From NCBI RefSeq assembly GCF_014861395.1, contig NZ_RRYV01000023.1, forward strand, positions 1 to 35,278: a stretch of DNA of 35,278 nt, given 5' to 3'. This stretch comes from Psychrobacter sp. FME13 (GTDB taxonomy: Bacteria; Pseudomonadota; Gammaproteobacteria; Pseudomonadales; Moraxellaceae). Positions 16,011-24,217 of this stretch are shown here, piece after piece. The notes under the pieces were generated by a model. The model was not told where the DNA came from, searched no databases, and worked only from the letters and a program-made list of their open reading frames with translations. Made by a program: the position numbers and the translations under genes. The number at the start of each line of letters is the position of its first letter. Within the stretch, counting starts at the first letter, position 1.

Positions 16011-16376
16011 TTAGTTTTTTGTGACTTCTTCTTGATTTTCAGGTTTTAGGGCATTGAGCTCGCTTGAGAAGTCATAGACTTTTGAGACAATGGCTGCGGG
16101 GAAGCCTTTGACCATTTCGATATCGTCATCATTAAACTCTAAGACGCCATCGGCATCACAGACTGAATAGACAAAGATAGTGGCTCGAACACCATTTGTT
16201 TCTACTTCTTTTTGCATCAGCCCTTCCAATCCCTCACGCTCAGCAGCACTCATCACTTTGATGTATACGTCACCAAGTTCAGGGATAGGCAATATTTTTA
16301 CGCTGGTTTTTAATTGCATGAAATCCGCTTTACTTAGTACTTTTTTAGAGGCTTGTTTGGTCATTTGATTGCTCAC
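16011..16376 (-). CDS. Tail assembly chaperone (gpG-like)
   Basis: The 121-residue product is rich in acidic residues and starts MSNQMTKQASKKVLSKADFM. It lies between the major tail protein and the tape measure, where gpG-type chaperones are found. Its last codons, ACA AAA AAC TAA, hold an A_AAA_AAC heptamer for -1 frameshifting into the next frame. The unshifted form and the shifted GT form should be made at a fixed ratio to coat the tape measure. Sequence similarity is weak, as is usual for the family; the frameshift makes the assignment firm. Confidence 0.8.
   Translation of the reverse strand: MSNQMTKQASKKVLSKADFMQLKTSVKILPIPELGDVYIKVMSAAEREGLEGLMQKEVETNGVRATIFVYSVCDADGVLEFNDDDIEMVKGFPAAIVSKVYDFSSELNALKPENQEEVTKN
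16014..16020 (-). promoter_or_regulatory. -1 ribosomal frameshift site, tail chaperone G/GT
   Basis: The minus-strand heptamer AAAAAAC is read A_AAA_AAC in the zero frame, directly before TAA (16011-16013). A -1 slip continues as CTA ATA GCC CAC and reaches the 15643-15966 frame with no stop. The heptamer, its phase and its location in the tail chaperone pair match the conserved frameshift of lambda-like tails. Confidence 0.85.
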
Positions 16377-16394
16377 TTATGATTTAAAAATAAA

Positions 16395-16430
16395 GAAAAA
16401 GCGCAGAGCTGGTTAATGCTCTACGCTTTT
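16395..16430 (-). terminator. Intrinsic terminator after the major tail protein gene
   Basis: AGCGCAGAGC (16400-16409) pairs with GCTCTACGCT (16418-16427), with one wobble, and A's at 16396-16400 form the U-tract on the minus strand. Its location after the most abundant tail protein would lower expression of the chaperone and downstream genes. Confidence 0.75.
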
Positions 16431-16460
16431 GATTAATGTTGACGCTGGTTTATTTGATTA

Positions 16461-16895
16461 CTAAGGTGTTTGAGTGATTTCTGAACTGATGACTAGGACA
16501 CCCTCAACTTTGAGCATGTCTTTTTGTTCTGCCATAAGATTAAATTCTTTAACCATACCGTCAAACACGTAACCTTCACTGGCGGCGGCAGGATCAATAA
16601 ATTCAATTTTATTTTTAATGACCGTGGAATTTTTGTAGGCGGCTTTCAATTCCATGTGCTGCGGATCGGTCGGTACATAATACAAGGTGAACGGTATTTC
16701 TGATGTCTCTCTAAAGTTGGGCACTGCGTTTACAGTAGAGGTGGCATCAGTCGGCGTGACATCGACGACGACTTTAGTCAGCTTGGGCATCTCCATTTCA
16801 TTTAAAAACTCTACTTGGTTGAACGTAGGGACATCATCAGTCGCGATGCTCCATTTAAACTGCACATTTACTAATTCATCAGCGGATATAGCCAT
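16461..16895 (-). CDS. Major tail (tube) protein
   Basis: From the preferred start (ATG at 16895) the protein has 144 residues, beginning MAISADELVNVQFKWSIAT. This start has AAGAGAG at suitable spacing, while the longer frame would overlap the preceding gene by 59 bases. The body is beta-rich (LTKVVVDVTPTDATSTVNAV, EIPFTLYYVPTD, EGVLVISSEI), as expected for a tube subunit. It lies between the tail completion gene and the G/GT chaperones, the canonical place for the tail tube, and is followed by its own terminator. Confidence 0.75.
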   Translation of the reverse strand: MAISADELVNVQFKWSIATDDVPTFNQVEFLNEMEMPKLTKVVVDVTPTDATSTVNAVPNFRETSEIPFTLYYVPTDPQHMELKAAYKNSTVIKNKIEFIDPAAASEGYVFDGMVKEFNLMAEQKDMLKVEGVLVISSEITQTP

Positions 16896-16932
16896 AATCA
16901 TCACTCTCTTATTGGTGGTAGGGTAGGGTTGC

Positions 16933-17283
16933 TTAATTGGTTTGCCAGATATGACACTCGATGCTTTGTCTGTATAACCCAGACTTCTCATCGTGGAGGT
17001 ATTTACGGCTGTCGTAGTAAAACGGCTTTACGTTATCTTTCAGGATATTGATCATTTGATTGGTGGTGTCTTCACAGTCGTCATAGTCGTTGTGATACAC
17101 ATCTAGCTGCATATAAGCCAATTCTCGACCTGTATATCCTGCTACGACATTGGTTGCATTGGTATTGAGTACGGTATAGACCAGATACGGTGTGCCTGTT
17201 TCGCCCTCTGGTCGGACCAATGGATAGACTTTATCGTCAAAAAATGCGCCTAGGACGCTATAGATAACCTCGCTTGCTTTCAT
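16933..17283 (-). CDS. Tail completion protein (DUF3168 / gpU-like)
   Basis: The 116-residue protein has the DUF3168 pattern: an N-terminal helix EVIYSVLGAFFDDKVYPLV, then TPYLVYTVLN, then ELAYMQLDVYHNDYDDCEDT, and a C-terminal strand. Members terminate the tail tube at the head-proximal end. It lies between the HK97 gp10-like gene and the major tail protein, as in HK97-like genomes. Confidence 0.75.
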   Translation of the reverse strand: MKASEVIYSVLGAFFDDKVYPLVRPEGETGTPYLVYTVLNTNATNVVAGYTGRELAYMQLDVYHNDYDDCEDTTNQMINILKDNVKPFYYDSRKYLHDEKSGLYRQSIECHIWQTN

Positions 17284-17296
17284 TTATTACGCCTTT

Positions 17297-17683
17297 TTAT
17301 CCAATCATGACTTTATCAATTTCAGCTTTGAGCACTTCTTTAAACCTTTCAACGCCTTCTTCGTGTTTACTGTCTGCGGCAGGTCTGATAAATGGGGTAG
17401 GTGCGATGCTGCTGGTCCCTGTCTCTAAAAAATACCAATAAAAGCCTTTGGCTGAGACAAACAGACCAACTGAAGGTTTTGCGGTGTATCGCATTTGCTT
17501 GGATCGGATTTGTTTTTTTAGCACGCCTTTATCGACGGGAGCGAGGCGTTTGGCTTCTTTTTTAATGGGTGCGATACCAGCGTTCAGTGCTTTTCGCATG
17601 ACCTTGTTTTTGGAAGTGTCGATCAACCTATCAAACTGTCTGTCTAGCTGGTCCAGTCCATCTATTCTGATCGATGCGCTCAC
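17297..17683 (-). CDS. HK97 gp10-like head-tail/tail protein
   Basis: The 128-residue basic protein starts SASIRIDGLDQLDRQFDRL and contains APVDKGVLKKQI and FYWYFLETGTSSIAPTPFIRPA. These are the hallmark segments of the HK97-gp10_like family (the LETGT...PFIRPA stretch is especially characteristic). It acts at the head-tail junction or tail end during assembly. It is separated from its head-gene neighbours by the lipoprotein insertion. Confidence 0.85.
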   Translation of the reverse strand: MSASIRIDGLDQLDRQFDRLIDTSKNKVMRKALNAGIAPIKKEAKRLAPVDKGVLKKQIRSKQMRYTAKPSVGLFVSAKGFYWYFLETGTSSIAPTPFIRPAADSKHEEGVERFKEVLKAEIDKVMIG

Positions 17684-17705
17684 GATGAATCCTTATTTTG
17701 GACAA

Positions 17706-17735
17706 TAAAAAGCCCCATCGGATGATAGGGCTATT
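17706..17735 (-). terminator. Intrinsic terminator downstream of the moron genes
   Basis: AGCCCCATC (17711-17719) pairs with GATAGGGCT (17724-17732), with one mismatch, next to an A-run at 17707-17711 that gives the U-tract on the minus strand. It ends a transcript coming from the lipoprotein and small gene. The rest of the 17684-17823 gap shows nothing else that I can identify. Confidence 0.75.
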
Positions 17736-17823
17736 GTTACGGTCGATTAGTCGTAGTTAGCGACGGTTCAGGGATAAGAATTGCGTCATGTTATAAGCAC
17801 GTGAGGCTTATATTTGAATGGTT

Positions 17824-17979
17824 TTATTTATTGTTAAATATATTATAAAGCAATCTATTCCATGCTAAACCTAAGTCAATAAAAGCATAGGCAGTCGTTG
17901 CGGTATGTGTTTCTAAAGCTAATTGCTCAAGCTCATCAATCCGGCTGTCGATACCACATCTTATGATTTTTAACATCAT
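17824..17979 (-). CDS. Small hypothetical protein (51 aa) next to the lipoprotein
   Basis: This open frame starts with tandem ATG codons at 17979 and ends TAA at 17824-17826. It encodes MMLKIIRCGIDSRIDELEQL and then a mildly hydrophobic C-terminal half with YAFIDLGLAWNRLLYNIF. It begins five bases after the lipoprotein stop and lies before a terminator, so the two are probably one transcript. There is no recognised family. It could be a cytoplasmic or membrane-associated partner of the lipoprotein. Confidence 0.5.
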   Translation of the reverse strand: MMLKIIRCGIDSRIDELEQLALETHTATTAYAFIDLGLAWNRLLYNIFNNK

Positions 17980-17984
17980 AGTTC

Positions 17985-18347
17985 TCACTCATACTTAGAA
18001 CTTAATAGCTTACCATCTTCGTCAAACTCACACATTGCAGTGTGTTTTGACTCAGCATTGAATTGATTTTTTGCGTAAAACTGGAACCATAATTCGTGAT
18101 TAGTTTCTTTTTTATATTTTAGGTTGCTGTGGATAATATCCATTGATCGCGGATTATTTAGTTTAGTTTGTATATCAACCTGACAGTCAGTAAGCAACTC
18201 GGCCTCAGATCTATCACCTAGATTCGGTATACCGCTAAGTGTATTTACTTTCTTTTCTTCTGGCTCGGTTTCAGTATTCTTTACTTCGCTCGAGCCGCAC
18301 GCTGTTAGAAATAAAGCTATTGATAATGCTGCGATAGTCTGCTTCAT
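17985..18347 (-). CDS. Lipoprotein, likely moron (possible superinfection exclusion)
   Basis: The 120-residue protein has a signal peptide MKQTIAALSIALFLTACGSS with lipobox LTAC, so the mature protein begins at C17 and is anchored to a membrane. An acidic linker and a small domain with two cysteines (about residues 55 and 107) follow. It is unrelated to head-tail morphogenesis yet sits between the head closure and gp10 genes, with its own candidate promoter and terminator. That is the pattern of a moron expressed from the prophage. Phage lipoproteins of this kind often block receptors against superinfection; that role is inferred. Confidence 0.75.
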   Translation of the reverse strand: MKQTIAALSIALFLTACGSSEVKNTETEPEEKKVNTLSGIPNLGDRSEAELLTDCQVDIQTKLNNPRSMDIIHSNLKYKKETNHELWFQFYAKNQFNAESKHTAMCEFDEDGKLLSSKYE

Positions 18348-18384
18348 TGTTATTACCTGACTAATAGTAAAATAATGTCTGAGT

Positions 18385-18414
18385 ATATTACGAGTAAAAA
18401 CATTAGTCTATCAA
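18385..18414 (-). promoter_or_regulatory. Candidate promoter of the lipoprotein moron
   Basis: On the minus strand, TTGATA (18414-18409) is followed after 18 bases by TAATAT (18390-18385). It lies about 38 bases before the lipoprotein start, in a 90-base gap inside an otherwise tight operon. Confidence 0.5.
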
Positions 18415-18437
18415 TCACAGAAACAAACTAGAAATAA

Positions 18438-18776
18438 TCAACTATTTGTTTTTGTACGACACACTACGATTTTTTTATTGTCTTTTGGCACAGGCATTAT
18501 CCCTAGTACTTCATAAACAAAGCCACTACCATCTAACACCTGTATCTCATCGCTTGCTTTAATGTCCGTTGCCGTATCGACAAGTATTTTTGCATCTACT
18601 GACGATCCAGCGGCATGACCTTCTACAAAGTCCCGAGTGCTGATGGGTAGTAGCTCACACCACGTCTGTGGCATGACGCTATTAGTAGACTTAACGGCGC
18701 CAGTGTTGGTTCTCGTTGTGATTTTTCGCACGACACCAATTGGTGTACTAAGCCGACCTCGGCTGATTTTCGCCAT
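18438..18776 (-). CDS. Head-tail joining / head closure protein
   Basis: From ATG at 18776 the protein has 112 residues, starting MAKISRGRLSTPIGV. GGAG at about 18784-18787 lies at good distance; the longer in-frame start at 18818 lies inside the upstream gene. Its size, its beta-rich segments (TWCELLPISTRDFVEG, DEIQVLDGSGFVYEVLGI) and its position after the gp6-like connector fit the Phage_H_T_join/SPP1 gp16 family, which seals the portal after packaging. Confidence 0.75.
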   Translation of the reverse strand: MAKISRGRLSTPIGVVRKITTRTNTGAVKSTNSVMPQTWCELLPISTRDFVEGHAAGSSVDAKILVDTATDIKASDEIQVLDGSGFVYEVLGIMPVPKDNKKIVVCRTKTNS

Positions 18777-18777
18777 G

Positions 18778-19086
18778 TCATACTCCCATCTTGCGATATT
18801 TTTTAAGCAGTCTGTCAAGCGCGTAGTTCATGTGCAGCTGCTCAATTTGCTGTGCTTCTCGGTTTTGGTACAAGTCACCGATGACAAGTAGGGCGGCGTG
18901 TCTTAATGATTCAGATAATTGGCCGGACGGTGTTAAGCAGATATCCTCTGTTAGCTCACGATCTAGCTCATCAGCGATTAATTGAAATGACGTAGGTATA
19001 AGCCACGCAATATACGTATCATCTATCTCATGTGTGACACGCAGGTGCGATTTGGCTTGTTCAAGCGTGATAGATGCAGTGATCAT
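18778..19086 (-). CDS. Head-tail connector (HK97 gp6-like)
   Basis: The 102-residue, mostly helical protein starts MITASITLEQAKSHLRVTHE, the family signature (LEQAKxHLRV, with an acidic stretch after it). It then has YIAWLIPTSFQLIADEL and HAALLVIGDLYQNREA. These features match the gp6-like connector family, which forms the adaptor ring under the portal. It overlaps the head closure gene by three bases once the corrected start is used for that gene. Confidence 0.88.
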   Translation of the reverse strand: MITASITLEQAKSHLRVTHEIDDTYIAWLIPTSFQLIADELDRELTEDICLTPSGQLSESLRHAALLVIGDLYQNREAQQIEQLHMNYALDRLLKKYRKMGV

Positions 19087-19112
19087 AGATGATGCCTATA
19101 TTGAGTTAGAAT

Positions 19113-19147
19113 AAAAAAGACCGCTGGCAGAATTTCCACCAGCGGCT
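19113..19147 (-). terminator. Intrinsic terminator after the major capsid gene
   Basis: CCGCTGG (19121-19127) pairs with CCAGCGG (19139-19145), with an A-run at 19112-19118 giving the U-tract on the minus strand. It would limit transcription from the highly expressed capsid gene into the connector genes. Confidence 0.8.
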
Positions 19148-19180
19148 AGGAGAAGCGTTTCAAGTAATAGTTACCTAATC

Positions 19181-20425
19181 TTATGGTCCGACGTTAACTA
19201 GGTCGCCCGTCACAGCTGCATCAGGCATGACGACACCAAAGGCAGCGCGCATTTCAGCACGTACCGTCACTAAGTTTTTGCGGAAGTTATCACCATCTTC
19301 AGTAGACAGCTCAACGGTCGCATCTTGGCGAATATAGCCTTCAGTTGCCATGGTGATGTTGCCGACCCAGTATTTGCCAACTGGCATCGATGGTGACTGG
19401 CTAACCGCCAAGCCCCAAACGAAAGGTTGAACTGCTGCGCCTGGCGAACCAAATAAGTAATGGCCATCGGTGCCTTTAGCCTGTTCAATCTCTGCCCAGT
19501 CTTGCGGGTTCAGAATAACCGTCTCAGGAGGTAAGAAGTTAGCATAAGCTTTTGCTTTTGCAGAACTGATGGTATCGATAGCATTGTCGTTGGCAACGAT
19601 GGTCAAGCTGTTTCCAGCTTTCATCAGGCCTTTGAAGCTTTTGGTGTCGCCATTGATGACCAGATATTCAAGCTTTAGACGCAAGCCGTAAGACATGCGA
19701 CCTTCGATATAAGCAGCCAGTGCCGGCGCATCATCTAACACCTGATTGCTAACACGTACCCAATGAGCAATAACGTCAATTTCTAATGAATCAGGACCAA
19801 ACGTAAGGCTTGATTCAGGCTTAAGCTCACCTTCAGCCACGATATCAGCCATGAAGGTGACAGCACTTTCACGTACATAAGGAATAAGTGGTACTGACGT
19901 TGGTATCCAATTGATCATATTGACCAGCGTCAGCGGATTACTAGCGGGGTTAATTATTCTGGCATCGTTGATGTTGCCAGCCGTGTTGATTGTGCCAAGC
20001 ATGACGGTGTTACGTGCAGAGACACCATCAATCTGTACTTTGCCACGTGAATGCTTAATTGCTTTAATTTCTTGACTGATACCTTCGTTGCGAGAGAGTA
20101 GGCCACCAATGCTGTTTGCGTCTAGCTCACCGTCTTGGACACCGCGTACCATCTTTTGCTCAAACTCTTCAAAGCGGGCTGATAGGTCACCGACTTCTTT
20201 TACACTGTTCTGTAGCTCAGTGATAGCATCACGAGTTTCTTTGTCATCTTTGTTTTCAGCAAGTAGCTTTTGCTTTTCTTCAATAAGCTTGTCGAGTGTG
20301 GTTAAGCGACTTTTGAGCTGAGTCGCAAGTTTTTCGTACTCATCTTTGGAGCCACCAGCATCACGAGTCATAACACCCGCACTAGGCATAGCACCAGCAA
20401 TAGTAGTGGTTTTAAAATCGCGCAT
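19181..20425 (-). CDS. Major capsid protein (HK97 fold)
   Basis: The 414-residue protein has an N-terminal coiled-coil scaffold (delta) domain at about residues 26-93 (KDEYEKLATQLKSRLTTLDK and following). The protease should remove it. The HK97-fold shell domain follows, with TSVPLIPYVRESAVTFMADI, ELKPESSLTFGPDSLEIDVI and a C-terminal VTVRAEMRAAFGVVMPDAA, a typical closing stretch of the family. The delta domain replaces a separate scaffold gene, and none is present. It sits between the protease and the connector genes, as in HK97. Confidence 0.95.
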   Translation of the reverse strand: MRDFKTTTIAGAMPSAGVMTRDAGGSKDEYEKLATQLKSRLTTLDKLIEEKQKLLAENKDDKETRDAITELQNSVKEVGDLSARFEEFEQKMVRGVQDGELDANSIGGLLSRNEGISQEIKAIKHSRGKVQIDGVSARNTVMLGTINTAGNINDARIINPASNPLTLVNMINWIPTSVPLIPYVRESAVTFMADIVAEGELKPESSLTFGPDSLEIDVIAHWVRVSNQVLDDAPALAAYIEGRMSYGLRLKLEYLVINGDTKSFKGLMKAGNSLTIVANDNAIDTISSAKAKAYANFLPPETVILNPQDWAEIEQAKGTDGHYLFGSPGAAVQPFVWGLAVSQSPSMPVGKYWVGNITMATEGYIRQDATVELSTEDGDNFRKNLVTVRAEMRAAFGVVMPDAAVTGDLVNVGP

Positions 20426-20489
20426 AATATTTTCCTTTAGGCAAGAATTTAGCTACCAGATGGCAGCTTTATTGAGGGTTTGGTTTAGG

Positions 20490-21236
20490 TTACTTATCTA
20501 AAAATGCAAACGGGTCATCGTCTTTGCTAGTATCATCAGCGCGAGTGCCCATGATGCTATCGAGTTTGGTAATAAAGTGCCTTGCGTCCGCTTCTTCAAG
20601 TCCGAGCTGGGTCAACATATCGCAGGCGTCACGCTCATCAGCTAAGTTATTGATGGTCTCAGCTTGACGGTTAAGCCTTGCATTGCGATCCGATGGTTCA
20701 TCAACAGGACTAATTTCGTATAAATCTGCCCGATTGATAAGAATATGATCACCCATATCTTCTACATCGATATCATTGACCGGATAAAATGCAATTGACA
20801 ACCCATCTACTGTCTCATGCTTAACCATAGCGCTAACATCATTGGCTAAAGACAGCCCTGGTGTAAATTCACCTTTTACTCTAAGGCCAATATCATCTTC
20901 GACAATTTCAATGTATTTACCAATTCGCATAGCAGCACGGGCGTCAAACATATTTTTCCAGCCATGGTTGTAGTACATATGTACAGCTTTCTCTTTACTT
21001 TCAAAGCGAGCTATCATATCGGCAAATGCACCACGAGCAAATTTTTCGCCGTAGGTATTGATGCTGTCCCATTTGACTGCATACCCTTCAAATATATGGG
21101 TATTACTATCACCATTTTTAGGTTCTACGAAACGTATCTGAGCATCGTTAATTGCCAAGCGCCGGGTCTGTACTGACTCTAATAGCTCACTGCGTCCATC
21201 GCGACAGTGCAGCGTTTGCAGTGAGTGTTTATTCAT
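20490..21236 (-). CDS. Prohead maturation protease (HK97 family, U35)
   Basis: The 248-residue serine protease cleaves the capsid delta domain. FEGYAVKWDS and EKFARGAFADMI are family signatures. The likely catalytic His is H91 in YYNHGWKNMFD, and the Ser is S147 in VDGLSIAFYPV, with an acidic residue in YEISPVDEPSD. The start overlaps the portal stop by eight bases, which supports co-translation. The C-terminal acidic tail after about residue 200 is a linker or self-cleaved segment. Confidence 0.92.
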   Translation of the reverse strand: MNKHSLQTLHCRDGRSELLESVQTRRLAINDAQIRFVEPKNGDSNTHIFEGYAVKWDSINTYGEKFARGAFADMIARFESKEKAVHMYYNHGWKNMFDARAAMRIGKYIEIVEDDIGLRVKGEFTPGLSLANDVSAMVKHETVDGLSIAFYPVNDIDVEDMGDHILINRADLYEISPVDEPSDRNARLNRQAETINNLADERDACDMLTQLGLEEADARHFITKLDSIMGTRADDTSKDDDPFAFLDK

Positions 21237-22464
21237 TGCTGGTATCCTTAGTTTGGTCTAGTAAAGATTGTTTAGCGACTTGGCTAAGCGGCGCAAAGCC
21301 AAGTTGCATATATAATTCATCGCCGCCTTCGACTGGCTTCCAACCTTCAGCGCGACGTATTTCATTAGGGGTACGCTGACTACCGGTGATTTCAGTGTTA
21401 TACATAGCGACACGGTCGCTGCGATTAGCACGTAAGATAGCGTCAGCATCGATCTCAAATTGATACTTATCCCAATCTTGTCGTGGTATCAGCGTCGTCA
21501 GCATTGATAATTCAAGGCGCTCAAGGTAGGGCCGCAAGTTAAATTTGTGGAATGCTTCGATGATCGCTGAGATACCGCTGCCCCAGTTGCTTGATTGCGT
21601 ACTGTCGTTAATCAAAATACTAGGCACACCGAACATACGGGCGATTTCTTCTAAGCTAAAACGGCGCGTAGCCAACAGTTCAATATCACTAGGCGTCAAA
21701 CTGATGGCTTCAAACTTCATATCAAGTGGTAGCACTGGCATAAAGGTTTCGTCACCACTTGTTAATTCGCCCATCTCTTGTCTAAGAGCTGCGCGTTGCT
21801 CGGCAGTAGGATTGCCCTTTGTCATTAGTGCGCCGGTTGGCTTGGCACCATTACGCATGAGCGAAGTTATTTTATCGTCTGAGGCATCTGCTACAGCGAC
21901 AGCTTTAGCAGCGTGTTGCAGCGGTGATAAGCCTTTTATGCCGTTACCAAACAACTTAACATGCCAAATATCAGACTCTTTGTAGTCACGACTGAATGCA
22001 GATGTAACTTGATGTCGATAAGTGAGCTCATCATTCTTTAAAATGACAGTCATGTTAGAAGAGTTAATGATATCTAAACTGAGAATACGAGAGTTTTTAT
22101 CACCTATCCTGGTGATCCTGACGTATGCATTGCCATCACTGACCAAATTGAGCATCAATTGTTCCATGAACTCGATGCGGTTCTGCCGTTTGTTGGGCTT
22201 ATATCTCAGCAGTTTCATGACGTCATGATCTGCTTTGGTATCTAAATAACCATCTTTGTCCTTTGTATATAAATCAATGGGCATACTAGCGATGGTTTCG
22301 GCAAGCAACCTGATTGACGCAAAGACCGCAGTGACTGTCATCGCTGAATCAAAGGTAACGGTCTTTGCTGTCTTAGTGACAGTGCGAGTAGCGTTTTGGT
22401 TGCCGTCAATGGGGTCACGCGGCGCGTAACCAAACCATGCAGCGACGGTTTGTATGATTGCCAT
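21229..22464 (-). CDS. Portal protein (HK97 family)
   Basis: The 411-residue protein forms the dodecameric DNA channel at one capsid vertex. Family segments are visible: VTAVFASIRLLAETIASMPI near the N-terminus, HDVMKLLRYKPNKRQNRIEF, and FSLEEIARMFGVPSILINDS in the C-terminal half. Its length is normal for HK97-type portals. It is packed tightly between terminase (one base between) and protease (eight-base overlap). Confidence 0.95.
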   Translation of the reverse strand: MAIIQTVAAWFGYAPRDPIDGNQNATRTVTKTAKTVTFDSAMTVTAVFASIRLLAETIASMPIDLYTKDKDGYLDTKADHDVMKLLRYKPNKRQNRIEFMEQLMLNLVSDGNAYVRITRIGDKNSRILSLDIINSSNMTVILKNDELTYRHQVTSAFSRDYKESDIWHVKLFGNGIKGLSPLQHAAKAVAVADASDDKITSLMRNGAKPTGALMTKGNPTAEQRAALRQEMGELTSGDETFMPVLPLDMKFEAISLTPSDIELLATRRFSLEEIARMFGVPSILINDSTQSSNWGSGISAIIEAFHKFNLRPYLERLELSMLTTLIPRQDWDKYQFEIDADAILRANRSDRVAMYNTEITGSQRTPNEIRRAEGWKPVEGGDELYMQLGFAPLSQVAKQSLLDQTKDTSNE

Positions 22465-22465
22465 G

Positions 22466-24211
22466 TTATCCCCTGAAGCTTACAAAGTCGTTTAAGTAGT
22501 CGCCAAGCTGTGTCTCAAAATCTTGGCTCGGTAAATCGCCTGTTTCGTCGTAGTACTGGGCACGATTGGTTGCGATGATTGAAGCAACTGCGCCATCAAT
22601 CTTGCTAGCATCTGATTCTTTACGTGGGAATATATTGTCGTTAGCATCCTTTTTGACAGTGACGTTGCCCATACACCAACGCAATATAGGGTTACCATCA
22701 TTGAGTACCCGCTTTGCAGGTAGCAGCGCACCAATATGTTTCATTGGTTCACTAAGATAGGCGACGCGCTGCGGAACTTCGACCATGTTGATACCTTGTT
22801 CATTAAGCCGCATGGCTAAATACGTGGCATTAAAAGGGTCATAACCTGTTTCTTGGATATCGTAATTTGCAGCATCATCAACAATATCGCGCTCAATGCG
22901 CTCAAAGTCTGTAATATTGCCATCGGTAACAGTTAGCCAGCCTTGGCGTTCCCATTCAATAAAGCGTTTTTGATTGGGATTGTTAGCGTTGTCGAGCTGC
23001 GCACGGTTGATATAAAAGTTCGCAAACAAGTAATAATATGACTCACCGTCTATCTTTTTCACAAACAACTTAACGCGTGATGCCAAGTCAACTTTAGATG
23101 CCAGATCAAGACCGCCAAAGCACGGGTAGTTTTTAAACTGTTCGGGTTTTAATGTTTTGTCGGTAGCATCGTCCCAGTCTTGCATGTTGAGCCAACCGCT
23201 GCGAGCAGCTACCCAAACGCATAAATGTTTGGTCAAAAAGTCAGCTTGCGAGTCAGGGCTGATAGCAGCACGTTGATATTCTGCTTGTAGTGCTTCTTTA
23301 TGTACTGATACGCCGTAGTTAGGATTGGCTTTACGCCAGCTTGCAGGGTCACGCCAATCATCTGCGTCATCTATTGTGTAGATAATGCCAAAGTAACGGT
23401 CGTGAGATTCAAGCCCTGATAAAACCTTAGTGACCAACGTGCGTTGCTCGTAGCAAACGCCATCTAAGATGAAGCCAGCTGTCGTAATAGCAAATAGCAA
23501 GGGCTGTTCACGCGCTCCCATACCCGTTGCCATGACCTCGTAAGTATCGTTTGATTTGTGCGCGTGTAGCTCATCAATGATAGCGCCATGAACGTTGAGT
23601 CCGTCCAAGTTGCCACCGTAGTCACGGCTTAACGCTTTGAACGTGGATTCAGTCGAGACAGAGCTGACTGCATGAGCTGCGACGCTTATACCCATTGCCT
23701 TTTGCATATCTGGGCGTTTTCGCACCATGCCCTGTGCGACTTCAAAGACGACACGTGCCTGGTCGCGAGTAGTAGCGGCTGAGTAAACTTCCGCACCCAT
23801 CTCCCCGTCAGCGAAGCATAAGTAAAGTCCGATGCCGGCAGCCAACGTTGACTTTGCATTTTTGCGGGGTATTTCGACATACGCATAACGAAAGCGGCGT
23901 TTGCCGTCAAAATCTACCCAGCCAAACAAGTTAGCCACGATGAATATTTGCCAAGGCTCAAGCAGTATCAATTCGCGTTTGTTTGCCAGCTCACCTTTGA
24001 CGTGTGGCAGCAGCTCTATAAATCGGCAAGCTTTCGCAGCCAGTTGGCTGTCAAATTCAAACTCAAATGCAGATTCATTCTTTGCGCGTTTAAGATCCGT
24101 TAGGTGACGTTGACACGCCTGACGTACATAGACACACGCATCGATAGTGCCGTCGATTACATCCGTTGCGTATTGCGCCGCGATATTAGCGTAGGCAATA
24201 ACATCGGACAT
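22466..24211 (-). CDS. terL: Terminase large subunit
   Basis: The 581-residue packaging motor and nuclease has Walker A RKNAKST at 116-122 after YVEIP. Walker B IIDE lies at 211-214, followed by LHAHKSN, and a coupling ITTAG lies at 242-246. The C-terminal RNase H-like nuclease has GGLDLASKVDLA with acidic residues D369 and D375. An early adenine-binding EPWQIFI lies around 85-91. These features match the Terminase_1 (HK97-type) family. It is flanked by the small subunit (six bases) and the portal. Confidence 0.96.
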   Translation of the reverse strand: MSDVIAYANIAAQYATDVIDGTIDACVYVRQACQRHLTDLKRAKNESAFEFEFDSQLAAKACRFIELLPHVKGELANKRELILLEPWQIFIVANLFGWVDFDGKRRFRYAYVEIPRKNAKSTLAAGIGLYLCFADGEMGAEVYSAATTRDQARVVFEVAQGMVRKRPDMQKAMGISVAAHAVSSVSTESTFKALSRDYGGNLDGLNVHGAIIDELHAHKSNDTYEVMATGMGAREQPLLFAITTAGFILDGVCYEQRTLVTKVLSGLESHDRYFGIIYTIDDADDWRDPASWRKANPNYGVSVHKEALQAEYQRAAISPDSQADFLTKHLCVWVAARSGWLNMQDWDDATDKTLKPEQFKNYPCFGGLDLASKVDLASRVKLFVKKIDGESYYYLFANFYINRAQLDNANNPNQKRFIEWERQGWLTVTDGNITDFERIERDIVDDAANYDIQETGYDPFNATYLAMRLNEQGINMVEVPQRVAYLSEPMKHIGALLPAKRVLNDGNPILRWCMGNVTVKKDANDNIFPRKESDASKIDGAVASIIATNRAQYYDETGDLPSQDFETQLGDYLNDFVSFRG

Positions 24212-24217
24212 AGTTTT

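Noticed and set aside
16896..16991. Longer start for the major tail protein
   Set aside because: It would overlap the tail completion gene by 59 bases, and the extra 32 residues look like the reverse use of that gene.
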